DNA of 5,491 nt from NCBI GenBank assembly GCA_024408695.1, contig JAKSUU010000081.1, positions 1-5,491 on the forward strand. Reading direction: 5' to 3'. The position numbers and the translations under genes are program-made. Positions 1 through 5,491 of this stretch are shown in pieces. The notes under the pieces were generated by a model that did no database searches, was not told the DNA's origin, and was given only the letters and a program-made list of their open reading frames with translations. The first letter of the stretch is position 1. The number at the start of each line of letters is the position of its first letter. Origin of the DNA: Coriobacteriales bacterium (lineage in GTDB: Bacteria > Actinomycetota > Coriobacteriia > Coriobacteriales > QAMH01).

Positions 1-442
1 CGATGCGTGTTTTGGCACTTACAGGGCAATTTAAACTTTGTTTAAGAGCATATATAATTTTAGAGGCAAGTTTTGGATTGTTAAACAAAGCACTGCCCTC
101 ACCATTTTTGACTACCTTTTTTACTGGACAACCCATGTTAACATCTATACTTAGCAAGCTATTTTGTAGTTTTTCTTGGATTTGAATCGCTACATTTGCC
201 ATGAGGTTTGGATCTGATCCAAAAATTTGGACATTAATCCCATTTTCATATTTAGAGGGATAAATATAATCCCAGGTGCGTTCATTTTTATAAAAAAGCC
301 CTTTTGCACTAACCATTTCGGTATAAGTTGTTTTTGCACCACAATACACACACAGTGATCTAAACGCAAGGTCTGTAACCGATGCCATTGGCGCTAATAC
401 TAATTCAAAATCGTCATTGAGATTTTTTATGCCATTTAGCAT
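1..442 (-). CDS. dus: tRNA-dihydrouridine synthase (Dus/NifR3 family), N-terminal part
   Basis: The enzyme reduces specific uridines in the D-loop of tRNA to dihydrouridine, using FMN and NADPH, in the cytoplasm. The window shows the first 147 residues of an FMN-binding TIM barrel; the rest lies beyond the left edge. Visible family motifs in order are LAPMASVTDLAFR (16-28, FMN-binding first strand), TEMVSAKG (41-48), VQIFGSDP (71-78), and NMGCPVKKV (102-110) followed by NGEGSAL. Cys105 sits at the position of the catalytic proton-donor cysteine, and VSAKTRI (141-147) supplies the basic residues that contact FMN phosphate. The ATG at 442 is the only possible start nearby: an in-frame TGA lies at 452-454. 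I see no Shine-Dalgarno sequence before it. It starts 27 bases after the lepA stop with no terminator between, so co-transcription with lepA is likely. The overall pattern resembles the DusB-type bacterial subgroup, but the subgroup cannot be fixed from this fragment. Confidence 0.93.
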   Translation of the reverse strand, partial: MLNGIKNLNDDFELVLAPMASVTDLAFRSLCVYCGAKTTYTEMVSAKGLFYKNERTWDYIYPSKYENGINVQIFGSDPNLMANVAIQIQEKLQNSLLSIDVNMGCPVKKVVKNGEGSALFNNPKLASKIIYALKQSLNCPVSAKTRI

Positions 443-469
443 TTTAAAGAATCATAACATGCAAGCGAA

Positions 470-2281
470 TTAATTTTCGCTATTTCCGACCTCTAAAATC
501 GCCATAAAAGCTTCTTGAGGTACTTCAACATTGCCTATGGCTTTCATGCGTTTTTTCCCTGCTTTTTGCTTTTCTAAAAGCTTGCGCTTGCGTGTTACGT
601 CTCCGCCGTAACATTTAGCTAAAACATCTTTACGTTTAGCTTTAACATTTGTTCGCGCAAGAACTCGTGAACCAATAGCAGCTTGAATAGGAACTTCAAA
701 AAGCTGACGCGGAATTATTTCTTTAAGTTTAACGGTAAGTTCATGCCCCACATGATAAGCATTATCTTTATGAACAATAAAACATAAAGCATCAACAACT
801 TTGCCACTAAGTAGAACTTCTAGTTTAACAAGGTCATTCGTGCGATAATCATCTAGTTCATAATCTAGCGATGCATAGCCTTTTGTGCGACTTTTCAAGG
901 CATCAAAAAAATCCATGATGAGTTCAGAAAGTGGCAGGTCAAAATGCAATTCAACAGTATTTTGAGAAAGATATTGCATATTTTTAAACGTTCCGCGTCT
1001 TGATGTTGAAAGCTCCATAACTGGTCCAACATATTCGCTTGGAACGATAATAGATGTTTTAAGATAAGGCTCTTCTATGTGATCGATTCTTGCTTCATCT
1101 GGCATATCTTGAGGTGAGTGAACTTCTAACATTTCTTTATTTGTTAAATAAACATGATACTCAACCGATGGTGCTGTGGCAATTAAATCTAGGTTAAATT
1201 CACGCTCTAAGCGCTCTTTAATAACTTCCATGTGCAAAAGGCCTAAAAAGCCAACACGAAAACCAAAGCCTAAGGCATGCGAAGTTTCTGGGTTGTAAAC
1301 TAATGCTGGATCATTAAGACTAAGTTTGTCAAGTGCATCGCGCAAAAGTGGATATTGATCTGCATCGATAGGAAAGATTCCTACATAGACCATAGGTTTT
1401 ACTTCCCTATAACCCTCTAACGCTTTATCTGCCCCATTTTTGGCTAATGTTGCGGTGTCGCCAACTTTAACATCTTTGGGATCTTTAAGACCTGTAATTA
1501 GGTAACCAACTTGTCCGGCAATTAATTCATCAACCGGAGTTCTATCTGGGCGATTTACGCCAATTTCTTCTGCTTCGCAACTTGTTTGTGCTTGCATAAA
1601 TAAAATTTTATCTTTGGGATTAAGCACACCTTCTACCACTTTAATTAAAGCAATAACGCCTCTAAAAGAATCAAAATAACTATCAAAAATAAGTGCCTTT
1701 AAAGGTGCATTTGTTTTGCTCTTAGGTGCAGGGACCCTGTTTACAACGGCTTCTAGGAGCTCTTCGATACCAATCCCAGTTTTTGCGGATGTTAAAATGG
1801 CGTCGTCTGCTGGAATGGCAAGCCCCTCTTCAATTTCACCTTTTACGCGTTCTACCTCGGCTGCTCCTAAATCAATCTTATTAATAGCAACGATAATTTC
1901 AAGATTAGCATTCATTGCTAAGAGTGCATTTGCTACAGTTTGAGCTTCGACCCCTTGAGTAGCATCAACAACTAAAATTGCACCTTCACATGCGGCTAAT
2001 GAACGAGAAACTTCGTATGTAAAGTCAACATGTCCAGGAGTATCAATAAGGTTAAATAAATATTCCTGACAATCTTTTGCTTTATATTTTAATGTAACAG
2101 CTTGTGATTTTATGGTTATGCCACGTTCTCTTTCGATGTCCATACTATCAAGGATTTGCTCTTTCATGTCTCTATCTGCAATGGTATGTGTCATTTGCAA
2201 AATACGATCTGCAATAGTAGATTTTCCATGATCAATATGAGCAATTATACAAAAATTTCTTATTTTAGATGCATCAACCAT
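470..2281 (-). CDS. lepA: Elongation factor 4 (LepA), translational GTPase
   Basis: LepA (EF4) is a ribosome-associated GTPase linked to back-translocation, translation under stress and, in E. coli, 30S biogenesis. The 603-residue length is normal for the family and the gene is intact. The GTPase domain is complete: AHIDHGKST (14-22, G1), RERGITI (51-57, G2), DTPGH (80-84, G3), NKID (134-137, G4) and SAK (165-167, G5). Domain II follows from about residue 195, then the EF-G-like domains; [14 protein letters not shown] and [12 protein letters not shown] are hallmark stretches. The C-terminal LepA-specific domain is present, including [18 protein letters not shown] and a typical VEVPQEAF near the end, which separate LepA from EF-G and TypA. 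The start is ATG at 2281, giving the usual N-terminus leading into [13 protein letters not shown]. No good Shine-Dalgarno is visible upstream. A terminator separates it from rpsT, so it probably has its own promoter; dus follows closely. Confidence 0.98.
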   Translation of the reverse strand: MVDASKIRNFCIIAHIDHGKSTIADRILQMTHTIADRDMKEQILDSMDIERERGITIKSQAVTLKYKAKDCQEYLFNLIDTPGHVDFTYEVSRSLAACEGAILVVDATQGVEAQTVANALLAMNANLEIIVAINKIDLGAAEVERVKGEIEEGLAIPADDAILTSAKTGIGIEELLEAVVNRVPAPKSKTNAPLKALIFDSYFDSFRGVIALIKVVEGVLNPKDKILFMQAQTSCEAEEIGVNRPDRTPVDELIAGQVGYLITGLKDPKDVKVGDTATLAKNGADKALEGYREVKPMVYVGIFPIDADQYPLLRDALDKLSLNDPALVYNPETSHALGFGFRVGFLGLLHMEVIKERLEREFNLDLIATAPSVEYHVYLTNKEMLEVHSPQDMPDEARIDHIEEPYLKTSIIVPSEYVGPVMELSTSRRGTFKNMQYLSQNTVELHFDLPLSELIMDFFDALKSRTKGYASLDYELDDYRTNDLVKLEVLLSGKVVDALCFIVHKDNAYHVGHELTVKLKEIIPRQLFEVPIQAAIGSRVLARTNVKAKRKDVLAKCYGGDVTRKRKLLEKQKAGKKRMKAIGNVEVPQEAFMAILEVGNSEN

Positions 2282-2295
2282 ATAATTTCTATCTA

Positions 2296-2328
2296 AAATT
2301 TATAAATCTATATTTATTCTTTATAAAG
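2296..2328 (-). promoter_or_regulatory. Candidate lepA promoter with paired TTTATAAA palindromes
   Basis: On the minus strand, TTTATA (2322-2327, 4 of 6 matches to a -35 box) lies 17 bases before TATAAA (2299-2304, 5 of 6 matches to a -10 box). Transcription would begin near 2292, leaving a leader of only about 10 bases, which agrees with the lack of a Shine-Dalgarno site. A promoter is expected here because a terminator lies just upstream. The region is so AT-rich that chance matches are likely; another -10-like TATACT at 2327-2332 lacks a -35 partner. Confidence 0.33.
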
Positions 2329-2334
2329 TATAAA

Positions 2335-2370
2335 TATAAAAAAAGCCGTCTCATTTAATGAAACGGCTTT
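2335..2370 (-). terminator. Rho-independent terminator after rpsT
   Basis: Read on the minus strand, the arms at 2363-2370 and 2342-2349 pair perfectly over 8 bases (AAAGCCGT and its complement). A single C/A mismatch follows, then four more pairs (TCAT with ATGA) closing a three-base loop. The A run at 2338-2344 becomes a U tract at the 3' foot of the hairpin in the minus-strand transcript. It begins 21 bases after the rpsT stop codon and should separate rpsT transcription from lepA. Read on the plus strand the hairpin is followed only by TTTAATTT, a weaker tract, and no gene approaches from that side. Confidence 0.9.
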
Positions 2371-2391
2371 AATTTGAAAAGTTAAAACGAA

Positions 2392-2697
2392 CTATTCTTG
2401 TTCTTCTGCTTTGGATTCTGCATCGGTGTCTTGTTTGCCCATGCCGTTTACCAAAGCCATAACGCCACTTTTTCTGTTTGCAGCTTGATTTTTATGAATA
2501 ATGCCTTTGCTTACAGCTTTATCTAGCATTTTGCATGCTTTTTGAGCTTCTTTCAAAGCTAATTCTTGATCTCCTTCTTCAACAGCTGCATGAACATTTT
2601 TAACTAATGTTTTTAGCATTGCCTTATAAGAATGGTTGCGCTTACGCGCTTTTTCGTTTGTTAAAATTCTTTTCTTTTGACTTTTTATGTTTGCCAT
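2392..2697 (-). CDS. rpsT: Small-subunit ribosomal protein S20
   Basis: S20 is a primary 16S rRNA-binding protein of the 30S subunit that acts early in assembly. The 101-residue product opens with the family signature MANIKSQKKR, followed by NEKARKRN, a long basic helical region, and the conserved segment AVSKGIIHKNQAANRKS (61-77). The body is typical; the protein is longer than the usual 85-90 residues because of an acidic, Gln/Glu-rich tail after about residue 82. The ATG at 2697 is set by a strong GAGAGG Shine-Dalgarno nine bases upstream. An extended -10 promoter lies in the preceding gap and a strong terminator follows the stop, so the gene looks like a single-gene transcription unit, possibly with some read-through from holA. 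In E. coli S20 represses translation of its own mRNA; no equivalent element can be identified here. Confidence 0.97.
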   Translation of the reverse strand: MANIKSQKKRILTNEKARKRNHSYKAMLKTLVKNVHAAVEEGDQELALKEAQKACKMLDKAVSKGIIHKNQAANRKSGVMALVNGMGKQDTDAESKAEEQE

Positions 2698-2706
2698 AAG
2701 TAAGTG

Positions 2707-2713
2707 CCTCTCT
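2707..2713 (-). promoter_or_regulatory. Shine-Dalgarno site of rpsT
   Basis: AGAGAGG lies nine bases before the rpsT ATG. It is the clearest ribosome binding site in the window; the dus, lepA and holA starts have weak sites or none. This fits high expression of a ribosomal protein. Confidence 0.85.
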
Positions 2714-2737
2714 ATTTTTTAGCAATTTAGCCTAATT

Positions 2738-2766
2738 ATTATAACATATTAAGTTTTGCGTTTAAA
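2738..2766 (-). promoter_or_regulatory. Extended -10 sigma-70-type promoter of rpsT
   Basis: On the minus strand a perfect TATAAT (2738-2743) is preceded by TGT (2744-2746), giving an extended -10 element (TGnTATAAT). A TTTAAA box (2761-2766, 4 of 6 matches to TTGACA) stands at the ideal 17-base spacing. Transcription should begin near 2731, leaving a leader of about 33 bases that contains the Shine-Dalgarno site. The DNA upstream of the -35 box is very AT-rich and could act as an UP element. Confidence 0.78.
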
Positions 2767-2775
2767 ACTTTTGCG
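2751..2775. repeat. Inverted and direct repeats around the rpsT -35 box
   Basis: AAGTTTT (2751-2757) and AAAACTT (2764-2770) form a perfect 7-base inverted repeat with a six-base spacer. In addition TTTTGCG occurs at 2754-2760 and again at 2769-2775, on either side of the -35 box at 2761-2766. The arrangement could be an operator for rpsT. With such AT-rich arms and no known regulator to match, it may also be chance. Confidence 0.35.
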
Positions 2776-2813
2776 ATAATTAACAATAAAAATTACAATA
2801 TTTCTTGCAAAAT

Positions 2814-3788
2814 TTAAGAGCAAATCTTAATAATAAATTGTTCAAAAACAAGTAAATTGATGGAAGATGTTTTAAAACAAAGTTCAATTTCGGTTAAAGA
2901 TTTTAAAGCCTCTTTGAGCTGGCTATAGCTAAAATAACTTGCCTCTTGCATAGTAAACTTTGTTTTATAGGGGTTTTCTTTTAAATATTCTGCAATTTCT
3001 TTTTGACTAAAGCCGTTATCTTTTAAGCCTTTTACAGTAAGTAAATTTACTATTTTATTTGAAATCATTGTTATTAAACCAAATACAAAAGCGCTATCAT
3101 CTTGATTATGTTTGGTTATATTAAAAACCCTTAATGCTTCGTTTAAATCTTTTTTACTTATTGCACTAACGAGTTCCCAATACTTTGGATTAGCTTGTTG
3201 AGTAATATTGCTGGTGACTTGTTTAATTCCAATATTTGCATTACTACCATAGGCTTGTGCTAAAACACTTATTGCGTTGCTAAGTTTTTGCTCATCATTT
3301 CCAAGGCGAGCAGCTAGTTCTTTTGCGGCTACATCAGAAATAGAAATTTCTTTATTTATGGCTAACTCTTTAATTATCGAAACAATATTTTTATCATCAG
3401 TGTTATCTTTTTCAATAATATAATTTTTGTTCAATTTTGCAATGCTCTTATAAAAACTTGAACGTTTGTCAATTTTATCGAATAGCATCAACAATATAGT
3501 AGTTGGGGTGGGCTGTTCAAGATAATTGGCAATGCAAGCTAACTTATCGGCAGACAAAGTATTGCAATCCCGCAGAACAAAAAGTCTATATTCACTTAAA
3601 AAGGGCAAACTCTTAAATTTTAATGCAATGTCGTCTTCATCAAATTGCTCCGGAGTTATTTCAATATACGAACCGCTAACTGGTGTTTGTCCAAACAATC
3701 GGAACTTTAATTCTTTTTGAAAATCAAGCTTAAACTTAGAATTACTCCCGGTCAAAATATATGCACTCTGTATATTAGTTGTTTCCAT
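2814..3788 (-). CDS. holA: DNA polymerase III delta subunit (clamp loader)
   Basis: Delta opens the beta sliding clamp within the gamma/tau-delta-delta' clamp-loader complex, allowing the clamp to be loaded onto primed DNA. From the ATG at 3788 the product has 324 residues, a normal length. The N-terminal AAA+-like fold shows AYILTGSNSKF (9-19) where active family members carry a P-loop; it lacks the GKT nucleotide-binding residues, as expected because delta does not hydrolyse ATP. Typical delta stretches follow: SLPFLSEYRLFVLRD (60-74), LLMLFDKIDKRSSFYKSI (about 99-116), AARLGNDEQKLSNAISVL (159-176, lid domain), and a helical C-terminal collar domain containing NPYKTKF and the LTEIELCFKTSS region. 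A TTG at 3803 could add five residues, but the ATG is preferred because GAAAG lies eight bases before it and YILTG then sits at the usual distance from the N-terminus. The gene begins 54 bases after the comEC stop with no terminator between them, so the two are probably co-transcribed. Confidence 0.92.
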   Translation of the reverse strand: METTNIQSAYILTGSNSKFKLDFQKELKFRLFGQTPVSGSYIEITPEQFDEDDIALKFKSLPFLSEYRLFVLRDCNTLSADKLACIANYLEQPTPTTILLMLFDKIDKRSSFYKSIAKLNKNYIIEKDNTDDKNIVSIIKELAINKEISISDVAAKELAARLGNDEQKLSNAISVLAQAYGSNANIGIKQVTSNITQQANPKYWELVSAISKKDLNEALRVFNITKHNQDDSAFVFGLITMISNKIVNLLTVKGLKDNGFSQKEIAEYLKENPYKTKFTMQEASYFSYSQLKEALKSLTEIELCFKTSSINLLVFEQFIIKICS

Positions 3789-3796
3789 TAAAAATA

Positions 3797-3801
3797 CTTT
3801 C
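3797..3801 (-). promoter_or_regulatory. Weak Shine-Dalgarno deciding the holA start
   Basis: GAAAG on the minus strand stands eight bases before the ATG at 3788. It overlaps the last base of the competing TTG (3801-3803), which itself has no purine-rich site in the preceding 20 bases. This favours the ATG. The match to the consensus is only partial. Confidence 0.45.
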
Positions 3802-3842
3802 AAACGACTAATATAATTTTACCTAACTAATAAAATAAATAA

Positions 3843-5491
3843 CTACATGTATTCATTTTCTATCTTTTCACGGTTTACATTTATATTTTTTAAACTAAAT
3901 TCTATCTTTATTTCTCCATTTAAATCAGTTCGAAGTATTTTTACATTATGATTTTGCAAAAACTCAAGTGTTTCTTTTTTGGGATGACCATATTTATTAT
4001 CACGACCAACGCTAATTAAACCTATTTCGGGCTTTATAACATTTAAAATCTCATCATTTGTTGAAACTTTTGAACCATGATGACCAACTTTTAAAACATC
4101 AATATCTCCAATAATTTCTTTTAAGGGCTCTATCTGTTCTTGCTCTGCATCTCCACTGCAAAGAATTTTACTTTCTGCTTTACCGTCATTATTTTCATCA
4201 AATTCAATTAGATTTATAATGCTGTCTGCATTTTCGCTTTCCCCACCTTCTTTTGGTGCTATCATTGTTAAATTAAAACGCCCTATTTTTAACTTATCCC
4301 CTACTTTTAATCCAGATGCGCCTTTCCCATTGGTAATTTGTTTTGCAGCGTTTAATACATTTTTTTCAAAATCTTCATTAAGTAAATCTGAATGAACGAA
4401 AACATTTGAAACACTTACAATACCAGATAACGACTTTAAAGCTCCTGCATGATCGCTGTCTTTATGTGTTATTATAATTGCATCCAATGAACTGATGGCA
4501 TGATTTGCTAGACCTTGTTTGAGTTTTGTTGAATCTTCGCCTGTATCTATAAGTATTGCACTTGTACCATCTCTAATTAACATAGAATCTCCTTGTCCCA
4601 CATCAAGCATAACTATTTGTGGAAAATTTGGTATTATCGGAACAAAAGTTTTTAATGCTCCAATGGGCGAACCAAGACCTAGGACCAAACACAAAATTAC
4701 AGGAAAAGACAAAGAACAACTAACTATGCACATATTTTTCATACGACCAAATTTGAGTTTATCGGGTGTTGGCCAGATTAGCCATATTAATATAATCGCA
4801 AATAAAAATATTACATTTATTACATTAGAATTTGCATTTATCGGTATGCAAGCAAGCTTCACCTTTGCAAATATACTTACCAATATATTGCATATTGAAA
4901 CTATCACGCTGTCAAGATTTAATATAAAATTTGCAATTAGTGAACAAGGCAGTGCCAATAAACTAGCGATTATTCCTATACCGAGTGCAATAGTTATAAA
5001 AGGTGATGCAACTAGTGTAGCAAGCGGACTGATTAATGAAAGCTGATTAAATAGGCTAATACTTAATGGTAAGGTTGTTATATTTGCTGCCAGAGTCATA
5101 GCAATGGGCTCGGCTAGTTTTGAAAACCTGCCTTTTAAAATATACTTAAGCCAGTCTTTATATAAACTTGTAAACAAAAATATTCCAAGAACAGCTAAAA
5201 CACTTAATTGCAAACTTATAGAAAATGCATAAGATGGATCTATAGCAAAAAAAGCTATAACTGCTATGGCCAAAGCATTTATGCTAAAAGATCTTCGTTT
5301 AAATATAAAGGCAAAAAGTCCTATACCACACATTATTGTTGCTCTTATTGCAGAAGGACTAAAGCCACTAAGAGCAAGATATGAAATCAATACACCAAGC
5401 AAAATAAAAGTTTTTGTTTTTCTTTTAAGCCTTAATTGATTAAGTAGCCAACTAAAAAGTGCACAAATTACACTTAGATGTGTTCCCGAAA
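3843..5491 (-). CDS. comEC: ComEC/Rec2 DNA-uptake channel protein, 5' end outside window
   Basis: ComEC is the inner-membrane channel that passes single-stranded DNA into the cytoplasm during natural transformation. The frame is open to the right edge, giving 548 visible residues; the N-terminal OB-fold part is missing because the window ends. The fragment opens with SGTHLSV, equivalent to the conserved SG-H motif of the Competence domain. About nine or ten hydrophobic segments follow, including LSGFSPSAIRATIM and SISLQLSVLAVLGIFLF, both typical of the family. From about residue 290 comes the metallo-beta-lactamase-like domain: MLDVGQGDS (294-302), THKDSDH (341-347, metal-binding motif), GDAE (446-449), GHHGS (469-473) and YGHPKKE (500-506). 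This domain is proposed to degrade or process the non-transported strand. A TTG at 5400-5402 is not the real start, since conserved ComEC sequence continues before it. The stop is TAG. It shares a probable transcript with holA; other com genes cannot be seen. Confidence 0.96.
   Translation of the reverse strand, partial: SGTHLSVICALFSWLLNQLRLKRKTKTFILLGVLISYLALSGFSPSAIRATIMCGIGLFAFIFKRRSFSINALAIAVIAFFAIDPSYAFSISLQLSVLAVLGIFLFTSLYKDWLKYILKGRFSKLAEPIAMTLAANITTLPLSISLFNQLSLISPLATLVASPFITIALGIGIIASLLALPCSLIANFILNLDSVIVSICNILVSIFAKVKLACIPINANSNVINVIFLFAIILIWLIWPTPDKLKFGRMKNMCIVSCSLSFPVILCLVLGLGSPIGALKTFVPIIPNFPQIVMLDVGQGDSMLIRDGTSAILIDTGEDSTKLKQGLANHAISSLDAIIITHKDSDHAGALKSLSGIVSVSNVFVHSDLLNEDFEKNVLNAAKQITNGKGASGLKVGDKLKIGRFNLTMIAPKEGGESENADSIINLIEFDENNDGKAESKILCSGDAEQEQIEPLKEIIGDIDVLKVGHHGSKVSTNDEILNVIKPEIGLISVGRDNKYGHPKKETLEFLQNHNVKILRTDLNGEIKIEFSLKNINVNREKIENEYM

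Noticed and set aside
3..185. Plus-strand open frame of 60 residues
   Set aside because: It lies antisense to the dus gene, whose minus-strand translation carries clear family motifs.
443..460. Tiny ATG TTA TGA frame, or an upstream dus start at 460 if TGA were a sense codon
   Set aside because: No Shine-Dalgarno precedes it. The tryptophans I checked in holA, comEC and dus use TGG and no in-frame TGA occurs within the genes, so there is no reason to suspect recoding.
1716..1943. Plus-strand open frame of 75 residues inside lepA
   Set aside because: It is antisense to the conserved GTPase domain of lepA, shows no recognisable motif and has low-complexity Ser/Ala-rich content.
2788..2810. 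Possible terminator just after holA (TTGCAA, loop, TTGTAA, then a T run, minus strand)
   Set aside because: The stem has only six pairs, mostly A-U with one G-U wobble. It is too weak to call next to the strong hairpin after rpsT.
3804..3842. Possible separate holA promoter with TATATT as -10
   Set aside because: The hexamer at 17-base spacing (TTATTT) barely matches a -35 box, and the sequence is generically AT-rich.
4519..5046. Plus-strand open frame of 175 residues inside comEC
   Set aside because: It is the longest shadow frame, but it is antisense to well-conserved ComEC segments. Its hydrophobic look reflects the complementary membrane-helix codons.

Overview
The window holds five protein-coding genes, all read from the minus strand. 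In transcription order (right to left) they are comEC (5' part outside the window), holA, rpsT, lepA and a tRNA-dihydrouridine synthase gene (3' part outside the window). The DNA is AT-rich, about one third G+C by eye; lepA is somewhat richer than comEC and holA. There are no RNA genes, mobile elements, CRISPR arrays or long repeats, and no gap between genes exceeds about 120 bases.

The order comEC-holA-rpsT-lepA is the classical Gram-positive arrangement found in many Bacillota and Actinomycetota. Several stretches of the LepA protein remind me of actinobacterial and coriobacterial LepA, but this is from memory and the lineage is only a tentative guess. In many Gram-positive genomes lepA is followed by hemW and hrcA; here a dus gene follows it instead.

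Layout: comEC (3843 to the right edge) is an inner-membrane DNA-uptake channel with a C-terminal metallo-beta-lactamase-like domain. holA (2814-3788), the clamp-loader delta subunit, follows after 54 bases with no terminator between them, so the two are probably co-transcribed. A 116-base gap then carries a well-formed extended -10 promoter and a good Shine-Dalgarno site for rpsT (2392-2697, ribosomal protein S20). rpsT ends at a strong rho-independent terminator (about 2335-2370). Therefore lepA (470-2281, elongation factor 4) probably starts from its own, weaker promoter in the 110-base gap. The dus gene follows lepA after 27 bases and is probably co-transcribed with it.

Functionally this is a housekeeping stretch: DNA uptake, replication, small-subunit ribosome assembly, translation quality control and tRNA modification. 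I see no undescribed multi-gene system. The points worth a second look are regulatory (repeats around the rpsT -35 box, paired palindromes before lepA), start-codon choices, an acidic tail on S20 and a small Asp/Asn-rich loop in ComEC.
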